A DNA stretch of 64,000 nucleotides, from positions 999,362-1,063,361 of the forward strand of contig MU271148.1 of the NCBI GenBank assembly GCA_021432605.1, written 5' to 3'. The notes beneath the pieces were generated by a model. That model was not told the DNA's origin and did not search any database. It saw only the letters and a program-made list of their open reading frames with translations. Positions 33,489 to 43,980 of the stretch are shown piece by piece. The first letter of the stretch is position 1; every line of letters starts with the position of its first letter. This DNA comes from Coniochaeta sp. PMI_546 (taxonomy: Eukaryota > Ascomycota > Sordariomycetes > Coniochaetales > Coniochaetaceae). A program made the position numbers and the translations under genes.

Positions 33489-35224
33489 ATGCCCAGCGTG
33501 TGGTCATGTTCGCCATGTGTTGTCCTTCTGTTGTCGGCCGTCCTCGGCCGGGAGGCAAGGGCAACACATGTTGGCAAGAGGCATAAGGACCTGGTTCACA
33601 AGATGGAAAAGGTGCAGGCGCAGATCACGGCACTCCCAAGGAAGCGCGACGCAACTGTGTGCCCCTCCAGCTACGCTCTGTGTCCGGCGTCACTAAGTGG
33701 AGGATGTTGTCCACCGCGGTACGGGTGCGCGACGGATGCATGCTATGCGACGACAGCGGGGACGCAGTCTGCCTGCAATATGGCCGGGTACTACAACTGT
33801 GGTGCTGCTGCGGGAGGAGGCTGCTGTCCAGAAGGTGAGCGTCATGAGTAGCACCCAATGCTGATGGTCTACTAACGGATGTCCCAGGATACATATGTGG
33901 CGCCGATGACTGCACGGCCCCAGCCGGAGTGTCGAGTGTAATGACAAGCTGTCCGGCCAGCTACTACCTTTGCCCAGCGTCCTTCAATTATGGCTGTTGT
34001 CTAACGGGCTATGGATGTGCAACGAATGCCTGCTACATCACAACACCATCAACGACGACTTACACGCAGACCGTGACAACCGCAAATGCTGCTGGAGCGA
34101 CGATTACCACAACTCGGACTGCAACCACAGTACAGACACCGACGCCGCCAACCGCAGTGCCCATGACTTCGAATCCCAATGCCGTTGCCAAGTTCATACC
34201 CACCTCTGTCGAAAAGGTTCCGGCAACATCGTCGCCATCAAGCAACGAAGGTGGCGGGGGAGGGCTCACAACAGCTCAGTTGGGGGGTATCATCGGAGGA
34301 GCCATCGCAATCCTCTTATTCGTGGTCGTCGCAGCGTTCATCATCATCCGGCGCCTCAACCGCGTCGCCAACGTGGTCGAAACAGGAAAAACATCATCCA
34401 GCGGCGACCAGAGCAAGTCAACGCCGCCAGGGCGGCCCAACATGGCGCAGTATGGCCGCCCATCCCCGTCCGAGATCGACGGCATGGGTTACGACCCGCT
34501 GATGATGGCGACGCCTGGCGAGAGCACCGCTGGCACACCCCAGACACTCGGTATGCATGGGCGCAGCCGCTCCGACTCCGACTTTTCGCAGCCGGCGGTG
34601 ACGCCGTACGGACATGCCTCCGGGACCCCGTCCGACGCAGCGCGGCATCCCAGCATGGACTCGAACCCCTCCGGCGCCGGGTACTTCGATATTCCAGCTA
34701 GAGTTCATAATGTGCCCGGACGGCCCACAATGCGTACCAGCGTCGATAGCCAAGGCAACGTGGGGCAATACAGCGGCCAAGCCGCCCACCAGCAACATGG
34801 CAGACACTGGAGCAATGCCTCCGAGCTATCAAACGGCAGCAGCGACGCCCCGCACGGCGTCGGCAGTCCACTCATTCCTGCCGAACTTGACATCGAAGGC
34901 GGCTTTATCCCCGAGCTCCCATCAGCGGATGATGTCTCGCCAGCAGACGGAGGTCGTCAACGGTCAGGGAGCGGCACGGTCAGCAGTCCGCGTCCGAGTC
35001 TAAATAACAACCGGAGGCACAGTTCGAGCTCGGCGACGGCGGGAGGGCTACCGAGCCCTGCTATGACTGGTAACCAGCCTCTGGACCCGGTCAGCGAGAG
35101 TAGCGAGATCATGCATGGGTACTATGGTCCGCGACATGGTCAGGTCGGGCAGACTGCTGCGGGATTGGATATTCATCACGACATCACTTCGCCTGTTGCT
35201 GTGCGCTTCCATGGGAGGGAATGA
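33489..35224 (+). CDS. Cys-rich single-pass membrane protein (receptor-like)
   Basis: Two exons (33489-33834 and 33888-35224, phase 1) give 560 aa. A signal peptide (hydrophobic CVVLLLSAVL, then AxA) is followed by three Cys-rich modules. The first and third have the pattern C-P-x-S/A-x-Y-x-L-C-P-A-S...GCC...GYGCATxAC, and a shorter second module is split by the intron. A Thr-rich stalk follows, then one transmembrane helix (GGIIGGAIAILLFVVVAAFIII) closed by Arg-Arg, and a 300-residue cytosolic tail rich in Ser, Pro and Gly with many possible phosphorylation sites. This architecture recalls fungal wall-sensor or receptor-like proteins, but I know no function for this particular Cys pattern. 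The ATG at 33489 was chosen because the signal peptide starts there. Confidence 0.8.
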
Positions 35225-36119
35225 CCTCGCTCATTTCAGCCGCCAAAGCAACGAAGCTACCAGTTTGGAGTGTGGCATCAACCAAGCACAAAGGAGTCAT
35301 GCCGTACCCTCCTCCCGTTCACACCTGTACAAACAGTGCTGGGTCAACCGGAGAGAATACGCCGCTCTAGTAGTATGTAACACAGCGTGTCCCTCGCTGC
35401 AGGTGATTGGGCCTGTCATCCATACCGTCGTCCACCTCTCCGGTCTCGAACTGTTCAAATCTCATCGAACTCGAAGGCCGCGAGTCAATAAGCCAAAGAG
35501 CCGCCTAGAGCTGTTACCAAAACCCCTTCCGCTCTAGCCGGGTGGCCAGAGCGATCTTCCGACATGCTGGAACCAATCTGAGATGCCGTGTACGAAACCA
35601 CCGCCGCCATATATAACTACTCATCACCATTCCTTCCCGTTGATACGATATATTTGATATCTGAAGGTGTCATGTCTGAGGCAATGTTTGAGGAACTTGC
35701 CATTTATCAATCTTCTTCTTATAGAACATATTTAAGTCGGTCATTTTGTCCCAAGGGCTTTCTAAACCGGGATGATCATTACAAAGGCGGAAATCATGGT
35801 CACTACCAAGCGAATGTTGGACAAAGACATGGGATACACGGAGTAAGGCACGTTGCCATGGGCGTTCACAGTGGGTTCCATCCGGACGTTCATGGCAGAT
35901 GAATATTTATTCCTTAATAAACATGTAACAATGTCGGCCAGATTGGACCTTTTTTTTTCTCTCTCTCGTACAACCTGAAAGATAAACATAGATCATACAC
36001 CAAACTTCCTTCATATCTTTGATCTCCGAACACATACTGCAGTACCAACCAACACAAATCATAACTTGATACTCCTGACATCCCCGGCACCTCGAAATGG
36101 AACACACACCTGGTCCAAA
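35225..36119. other. Convergent intergenic region
   Basis: No gene is seen. T-rich and AT-richer stretches near 35600-36000 are consistent with 3' UTRs of the two converging genes. Confidence 0.5.
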
Positions 36120-36696
36120 TCACTCTCCACCAGGATACTTCAACCCCCCACCGGCCCCGGTCCCGAGCGCACTGTGGGCGGGATGCGGGTTCGTGCCGGG
36201 GAAGTTGTTCCCCTCCTCGACCGGCATGCGGGCCTCGACCACCCTTGCCCCACCCGTGTTGACCCCGGGGACGTGCTCGTCGCCTGCCGGGCCACCTGCC
36301 GCAATAGGCGCACCGACACCGACACCGGCGCCGCGGTCGCGGTGGTGGTGGTCGTCGCTGTGCTGGCCGAGAGGTGTCTCTCCCGCGGGTGGGTGTTGGG
36401 GGTGGCCTGTGACGACGTTGGGATCGGTGGTGGTGGTGGTGGTGTTGGCGGCGTTATGGCGACGGAAATGCTCGGCGGCTGTGGTGTTTTGTTCGGTGAA
36501 GGGGTTGGCGATGTTGTCGCCTGTTTCGCTGCCTGTTAACACGTTGCCGTGCTGGCTGGTGGTGGCGGTGGATTGTGTTGTTGAATCGTGGCTGTGGTGG
36601 TCGGTTTTGTGAGGGTGGCTTTGATGCTTCTATCAATATTGGTTCAAGTGTGGTATGTCGAGAAGCAGCTTACATGATCTTCTTGAGCGAGTCCAT
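36120..36696 (-). CDS. Small hydrophilic conserved fungal protein, unknown function
   Basis: Two exons (36696-36674 and 36618-36120, phase 2) give 173 aa. The 23-nt first exon encodes MDSLKKI. The acceptor ending at 36619 was chosen because it is the only nearby one that joins to the long open frame without a stop. The protein is low complexity and rich in His, Thr, Gly, Ala and Pro. It contains the blocks VLTGSETGDNIANPFTEQNT, VVTGHPQ and VPGVNTGGARVVEARMPVEEG. I recall similar TG-x-ETGDN...NPFTEQN and VVEAR-x-PV blocks in short, apparently disordered proteins of other ascomycetes; no function is known to me. There is no signal peptide or membrane segment. Stress-related or cytosolic roles would be guesses. 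Confidence 0.7.
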
Positions 36697-39502
36697 GGTG
36701 CGGTTGGTTGTTGTAAGCAGTTGCTGTGGGTAAGTGATGGATCTTTACGACAGAGTATGGTTTGATAGATGTCTAGAGTTGCCAACCACTCGACTACACT
36801 AGAGATCTCTTCTTATAATATATTCTACGATGTACTTTTGAGCTGTCGCGACCTACTGATTCCGTCTCGCGGCAGCTGACCAGTGACGTCCTTGGAGGCG
36901 AGTATGGGATCCCAATGGAGTTGGATCTAGGAAAATCCGGGGTAAGAGGGGGAGACCATGCAATCACAAGAACGGGAGGAACGGCTTCAGATGACCTGCT
37001 TTGCACAGCTTAATATGGAATGTGAGCTGACACTGGCCAGGAAAGACAAAGCAATGCATATCAATGGGAGGTTCTGCAACGGGGTGTGGATGGACGGGAC
37101 CCTTATGACGTAGGGCTTGCTCGCTCTCTGCACAATTGTCAGAACTTAAGCGCCACAGTGCGGTCCCCGCTTATGACGGCACAACTCCACTTGGCATAAC
37201 ATTCCCACGTGCAAGATCAGGTGATCGATCCCTTCTCCACCCTCTCGGGTGAAATACCTTTGGTTGTCGTGCAATTCGCGTCTTCGAGCATTTGATGCGC
37301 GCAATCTCAAGAAATCCGCAGATTTGAGTCCCTGGCGAGATTTGCTGACCATCGAGTCGCCCACCAGCCACCGGATTCTAGCCCGGTTTCGACTGCATTT
37401 CTCTGGAGGCGAGCTGTTTTTAGCACCGCTACCGAGGACCAGGAAATCGCCTTCCAATTTATCCAGTACCGGTACCGGGACCGGACTGTGCGATTCCGTC
37501 CTGCCTCTTCTTGGAGTTGGCCTGCCCAGTAGTAGGTCCCCAAAGCAGGGGTTTTTAACCCATTGAACCGAAGTTTGCTGCGCGACACTTGCAGAGTTCG
37601 TAGGCAAACTTGACTCTTGAACTTGTCGGTTCCTGCGATACGAAGGCATCGCGATGATCAGTGGGAACTCAATTCAGAGCTGGACAGAGCTATCAATCGC
37701 AAACATCGTCGGTCAGCCTAGGACGCCTCCACGTGCAATTTGCCCATGGCGCGCCGCCAGTGCACGCCGGAAGGGAGCAGCCACCAAGCTTTTCGGGTTG
37801 ACGCACGTGGCGCTGACCTCTCGGATCCTCAATCGACGGCTTCAACGGTCAACACGTATGCCAGGCACTAAAAGGTTTTGTTTGTAACTGGTTGTTTCGC
37901 GCAGGGCAGTCCTGGTTTATTTAACTCCTTCGGTTCCAATTAATGCTTCGCACCACAACGTGCCTGCAAACCGCGCACCGACTTGGCGTAAAAGATTGTG
38001 CCTTGCCTCTTATCACGACCACGTGCAATCTGCAACACGAACAGATCCAGTGAACAAGCTTCCCGTTCGGGGTCGATAAGCGGAATAGCAAGACTGGGGG
38101 CCTGCACCGGATACCTGGATTCGTACACTAGATGAGGGGGGGGTACCTTATGATACGTAGCACCTCAGTATATGCACCCACAACTCACCTTCCAGAACGG
38201 AACATGCTACCGCGTATGAGAGCCTGGCCGTGCCCCAGACACATCGCTTTCGTTATCGACGAGCTTTATCTGGGTACACAAAACTGACATAGTCTGATCA
38301 ATACCGACAATTGGAGCTGGCAAAGCTGGAGCTCGAATTGCAATTCCCGGCGGTTGCGAGATCAGCCTTAAGTTGCGATCAAGCTAAGCAATTGCCTCGA
38401 CTTCCGTGAATTCTGGATAAACCCGTGAAGAGAAGCTAGCGTCGTGGGATCGTGAATACTCCGCCCTCGTGGGTTACATCGATGCGACTGCTGTGCTCAT
38501 CGCAGGCCAAGGGCCGGAGTGCTGCCGTGTAGCCGGCCCTCGTTTCCCTCGCGAGCGTCTCTCATCGCAAGTCTGCGCAAATAGGGCGACACCGACAGCC
38601 GTCCAGCAGATCAGTCATGATGGCTTCGGTGTCTTTTGGGAGCACTCTCTTTCGAGGACCCGTTGCAAGCCACCCATACGGCCCTTCTTAGGGCAGTTCT
38701 GGAGGAGGATAATCGACACATTGCCATGCTGGCCCACAAGAGCAGCAACGTCTCACGGACAGGTCATTGCTGCCAGTGAAACTGGTAGGGCTAGTTCGTT
38801 TTCCTATGGGGTCTCCCCGCGTTCTCGACGTCTGCCTCATTGAACCGGACCAGACTTCAGATCTTCCATTTCTCCAGTGACAGCAGCTTCCTTTTCCCCA
38901 GGTCTCTGCATCATAGATGGAAAACATCCGGACGATCGTGGCCCCCTCAGCCAACTGCCATTGTGTTCTCGCATTTCGGGAGATTTTGTCTCTGCTCCCC
39001 GCTCCCAGCACACGTCGACCATTATTCCGGTCGCCGTGGACCCGCTAGGGCGCAAATAGTCCAGCTTGCCTTGGCCTAGCTCCCTTTTCCCTTCTCACCC
39101 TCCAAGGCGAGAGTGTCCCCCTCAAGGATTCGCAGCTGGTCTGTCGCCCGGTTGAATTCTGCACGTGTATAGCGCCGTCCAACAGGGCACGGTGCTATCC
39201 CAGGTTTCCCAGCCTAGCTAGTCTCGGACAAACAGCATGGTTCTTCCCCGCTCAGGCGATAAGCATGGCTGTCCGCGCTGTTTTTCCCTTCGTACCCCTG
39301 GCAGCAGGCAGGAACACCAAGGCGGTGTCTCTCGCCAGTGGCGTTCGACCTGCCCGTTGCGTGTTCGCGCCCTCTCACTGGTGGAATCAGCTGTACTCTT
39401 CCTTCGACCGGGTAGCAATTGGGTGGCCAAGCCATTAGCGTCTCCCAGCATATGGCTGACGGTACCCCCCCGTACATGATGCATTGGTTTAATTATACTC
39501 TC
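36697..39502. other. Long intergenic region, no gene seen
   Basis: This is a 2.8-kb divergent gap. A 167-codon minus-strand frame at 37146-37649 and several plus-strand frames are unsupported. There are imperfect palindromes such as CCGGTACCGG near 37468-37479. Sequence composition does not differ obviously from other gaps. Confidence 0.5.
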
Positions 39503-39510
39503 TATATAAG
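39503..39510 (+). promoter_or_regulatory. TATA box of the small secreted protein gene
   Basis: TATATAAG lies 152 bp before the ATG at 39663 and is followed by C/T-rich sequence, a layout typical of highly expressed fungal genes. Confidence 0.6.
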
Positions 39511-39662
39511 GGTCGGGAGCATCTCACCCGCCAACAGTCCTCCTGCTTGCTTCCCCGTTCTGCCACACCCGGAATCACTGACCCTTCAATACCTGTATAC
39601 ATCCTCGCCGGTCGCTTCGCAAACCCATCCCAACGGTTCAGTCCAACAACCAGTCAGTCAAA

Positions 39663-40157
39663 ATGAAGTTCGCCGTCGTCCTGTCCCTCGTGTCCGTTGC
39701 CCTCGCCAACGTGGCTGTCGAGAAGCGCGCCTGCGCCGGTAACAACTGCAACCGTGCCATCACCGGTACCCGCGATGGTCTCTCGCCCGCCAGCGTCCGC
39801 TCGGCCGACTGCAAGAGCTTCCTCCTGACCACCGTCACCCCCGACGCTGTGTAAGTCTTGCTTGGATCAGCGGGAGGAGACTCCCCGTCGAAAAACCCAG
39901 AGTTCTAACGGTCATGCTATAGCACCGTCACTGTCACCGTTGACGACGAGGCCACCACCACCGTCGCCAAGCGCGACCTCGAGTACCGCGCCGCCACCGT
40001 CTCTCCCAGCGCTCTCCCCACCTACGCCACCGCTGCCTGCGACGCTGCCGCCTACGCATCTGCCTGCTCTTGCTACGGTGTCACCGGCTCCGTCACCACC
40101 GCTCCCGTCCCTACCACCACCGTCACCACCACCATCGACTACTGCGATGACCTTTAA
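39663..40157 (+). CDS. Small secreted protein with two KR processing sites
   Basis: Two exons (39663-39850 and 39923-40157, phase 2, 72-nt intron) give 140 aa. A clear signal peptide, MKFAVVLSLVSVALA, is followed by a short pro-segment ending in VEKR and then ACAGNNCNRAI. A second dibasic site, VAKR, sits after the Thr/Val-rich TVTVTV stretch near residue 80. The C-terminal part holds cysteines in ACDAAAY, ACSCYG and DYCDDL with a Thr-rich linker. Both KR sites fit Kex2 cleavage, so the precursor may yield two or more secreted peptides. I recognise the ACAGNNCNRAITGTR and PSYA...ACSC pattern as a widespread ascomycete secreted family without known function. The start context, TCAAAATGAAG, and the TATA box suggest strong expression. 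Confidence 0.8.
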
Positions 40158-42442
40158 GGGGTTGCTCGGGATGCGAAGGGCGAAGCGGGATGAGGTTTTA
40201 ATCGAGGGGTAGTGGTTTCCTGCAGGATGGTGGTCATGGGCAAGGGGGGTGTTCCTATCGATCCGGGATCCGCATCACGACCTGTCACTCTCGGACACCT
40301 GGGATTCCAAGTTCGGAAGGAATTCGGGGTAGAGGTGTCTAATAACTCAACTCTTTTCCACCTCTCGTCAGCACGATCAACGACTTCGGCTCCGGGCCAA
40401 GTTGCCTGGCGACTTTTGACGGACAACCTTGCTGCAGGAGACCATGGGTTTGGTGAGCTCCGCGGATGTGTATATGGGTCCGTGGCTTTTTCTCCAATCG
40501 GAAAACATATATACTTCATGTAAATGGTAATGATTAAAAGGGCTCCTGACCCACTACTTTTGAACCTCATGTGCCTTTCCTTCTTTGCCCTACATAGTAC
40601 ATATTTTTGACACTGTCTCGAATTGCCTTTTTTTTTTTGCCATCTTCCGCGGCCCGCTGTAAGACATGGTTCCACCCGTGGTACTCTGGTCTGCTCACGA
40701 CCAAAGCTGCAACTTACTCGCATGTGTGTTGTGTTCTGTTCTGGGCTTCGCGAACAAGGCTAGGGAAGCCCACTAGTAGTCCGGGAGGGGACACACATCA
40801 AGGAAATCGTTGTGGGCTTTCCCAGAGGCTCGGTACCCTTGACAAGGTGGGTTTGGTTACGTTGCCTATCTGGGCCCTGCTGGCGCCTCGTCATCCAGCG
40901 GAAGCATTCCAGCCGACCTCAATCGGCTCGCCGGTCGCCAAGTTCCACGACAAACCCATCATGCAAGGTACACAGTAGGTAGTCAATTCAATCAAAACCC
41001 ACACGGAAACTCGGGATGCGCCGGTGAACTACTATCCTGCCAAACCTGAATCTTGCCCCACGGGGCCACTCCAAGATTCCTTATCAGTTTTCAATGTTCT
41101 CTCAAAGGCCACCCACCTAGACCTGGGCTTGGCGATGACCAACGCATTTTTGAAGATTAGCATCTTCATAAACCCCCCCTTGATTTGAGTCAAAGACTAA
41201 CAATACACGACGACACTGGTAGCTAACAATTGCCGGATAAGACTAGAGTCTAGTCAGCACATAGTAGCAACGGACTTCAATTCTGGTTCGGAGTCGGAGT
41301 CGGAGACGGCCTTCCCTATCAACTTGGTACGCCGTATCTATCTAGGCTATACCTAAGCTATTGACGCGCCAGCAGATAGATCCTCGACCGTCCGGTATCC
41401 TTATCCAAGGCACCTTTGACACCGACACAAAAACCAAGCCGGCAGTGCTGTCGGTCGTCATCCATATCGATAGAGGAGCCTTGATACAGGAAAGTTCGAC
41501 GCCTGACCACTTGATGTCCGTCCGTTGATGGCTCCCACGGGAAGAGTTGTACGTCCCGTCCTTTTCAACCCACAGACTTGGGAAAAATTGCTCGAACTCG
41601 AACTGGAACGAGCCATCAATAGCACTGGATATGGAGGACTCAGGCCTGTCGAGAAATTGAAACTTGAAACATCCTCCCGGGCGGGCTCGGACAGTCAGTC
41701 AGCTTACACCAACTGGAAGGTCCGTGACCGCGTCTGTGCTGTACGATGGATGGATGATACGACTCATCCAACAGAGTGCCTTCCCACGTAACCCATATAT
41801 CCCGGCTTTGTATCCAGGGCGCTACCGGGCTCGAGTAAAGCGATTTGCAAACTTCTTGGAAACCTTATCCAAGGAACATCGATCTGGTCCCGGACATAAA
41901 CGACAAAAAATGACTGACTAAGATACCAACCTACTAATAAGCCCTGTAGCTTGGAGAGGCTGCTACTACTACTACTACTACTACTTCCTGCTCATCAAAA
42001 AGGGCTGGTTAGGTAACACTGTTGACCAGTACAGAATCACAGAAACATCACCAGTACAAAAAAAAAAGAAAGCTATAGTGACCACCACAAGGGGTTCTCT
42101 CATTTCCTATGTATGTTACGTGCCATGTACGAGAAAAAGGGCAAAACCTCTGTGCCCTGCAATGCCAAACGCCCTGTATCCGATGTCCCCCCTTTCAACC
42201 AGAACGCCAGAGCTTTTTCAAGCAGAGAAAACCCCCCCCCCCTATGCAAAGCTTGTTTCCATGCGAGCCATCCAGGGCAGAAAAGGAAACTCTATCGCAA
42301 GTGGCAAAAAAGGAAAACATGACATTGTTTCTTCCCTTCTCTCTCTCTCCTTCTCTCCTCATTCTTGTCTGGTCGTTCCATCCCATCTTCATCCTCAACA
42401 AACCCCAAAAAGGTTTGTCCCTTTGGTAAAGGGGAAAAAAAC
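40158..42442. other. Long intergenic region, no gene seen
   Basis: This is a convergent gap of 2.3 kb. It contains a CTA microsatellite and homopolymers near 42230. Short frames such as 41525-41791 have no supporting features. Confidence 0.5.
41963..41985. repeat. (CTA)n microsatellite
   Basis: Seven perfect CTA units plus two bases lie in non-coding sequence. Confidence 0.8.
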
Positions 42443-43980
42443 CTACCATCCACCCCGCCTGACCCGGCCCGTCCGCCGCCGCAGCCGCCAGAGCGTGTCC
42501 GACACGCCGGGCTTGCAGCTCGTCCCCGCCGCCATGGCGATGGGCGAGCTCCAGGACCCGCTGGCGCAGCGCTGGAACGAGGTGCCGGCGATGCAGTTCC
42601 AGGCGCCCTCGTTGGTGCAGGCTCCGGAGAGGCTGCCGGATCCTCCGGATGAGGAGCCGGTTCCGGTGCCAGTGCCGGCTCCCGTGCCAGTGCCAGCTGG
42701 AGAGGCGGCAGAGGTTGTTGCTGAGCCGCTGCCAGAGGAGGAGGACGCGGGCTTGGTGGACGTCGCCAGGGTGGTCGGCGCGGAGACCGAGGCGGAAGCG
42801 GCAATGGTGGTGGTCCCGGGTGCGGAGGCGGAGTTGCCGACTGTCACGAAGACGCCGCCTGGGAGGGAGGTGGAGGAAGAAGGGCTAGAGAGAGACTGTG
42901 AGCTTGAGTTTGTGGGATGAGGGTTGAGAGGCGTGAGGGATGCGGCGCTGGTGAATGATGATTTGGGGGTGGGGAATGGAGAAGTGTATGATGTTGAGGG
43001 AGAGAGGGAGGGTTGAGAGCTACTCAATACGTACCCTGATGAAGAGCCCGATCCAACTCCAACACTGGTGACAGTAGGAGCAGCTTGTGCGGTCGTGGAG
43101 CTCGCCGCGCCCGAGCCAGATCCCGAGCCAGCACCGGCGCTGGCCGAGGCAGTCGCAGTCGCGGCAGCAGACGAGCCGCTTCCAGAACCGGCATCACTGC
43201 CGCCGGCCGCGGCCTGGCAGGTACCCGTCGGCTTGGCCAGCTTGGACCCCTTGGTGACGACATCCGGACCCGGGTTGGGGAAGATGACGTCGGTGCCGGC
43301 GTCGGTGCCGCAGCCGTTGCCGATGTTGGCCGTGAACAGCGCCGGCCGCGAGCTGAAGGCCGTGTCGCGCTTGGCGGGCGGGTGGCGCTTGGAGCTGCCG
43401 CCGCCGATGGTGACGCTGGCGCAGTTCATGTACATTTCTGTTTGGATAATATGTTAGCTGATGTTCTTTCAAAATGCTAGGGGAAGGGGGTTACGATCGT
43501 ACCTCTATTTCCGACCTCGTTGAACCAGGTCCAGGCAAACAGGACGTCCGTCCCGGTGGGCGCGTCGGCGGGGATGGTGAAGTCGAAGGAGCCGCCGGTG
43601 GCGGTCGGGCACTGGCCGACCCAGCTCTGGATGACGGTGAAGGTCTTGCCCTTGTCGTAGGACAGGGAGGCCTGGCAGGAGCCGCCCTCGTGGAAGGCGT
43701 TTCCGTCGATGGTGAGGTTGTACTTGTTCCCCGGGGCGAAGGTGGCGACGGAGGCGCCCTCGGGGGTGCCCAGCATGGTCTGGTAGCCCTTGCAGGGGTA
43801 GTTTGAGCCCGAGGCCGACAGCGGCGAGGTCATGTCGCTGTCGATGTTGTGGGCGGCCTGGGCGAAGGGGTTGAATTTGGACTTGAGAGGCGGCGGGTAC
43901 ATCAGGTCCATGTGGGCCGAGGCGAGCTGGGAGGTGCCCAGGAGGGCCAGGAGGGCTGTGGTGAGGAAAGAGGACGGCAT
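42443..43980 (-). CDS. AA11 lytic polysaccharide monooxygenase with C-terminal X278-like module
   Basis: Two exons (43980-43503 and 43437-42443, phase 1) give 490 aa. A 22-residue signal peptide ends in ASA, exposing His23 (HMDLMYPPPL) as N-terminal residue, the first copper ligand of the histidine brace. The second ligand is the His in NAFHEGGSCQ, and the axial-site region is FAWTWFNEVGNREMYMNC, as in AA11 chitin-active LPMOs. A long Ser/Thr/Ala/Gly linker then leads to a C-terminal module starting ACTNEGAWNCIAGTSFQRC, matching the X278 module often attached to AA11. Oxidative cleavage of chitin outside the cell is the expected role. A perfect 5' splice site inside the linker (43034) pairs in phase with an acceptor ending at 42885, so a 440-aa form is possible. 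Confidence 0.87.

Noticed and set aside
37146-37649. 167-codon minus-strand frame
   Set aside because: Composition is mixed and basic without motifs. Overlapping frames of similar length occur on the other strand.
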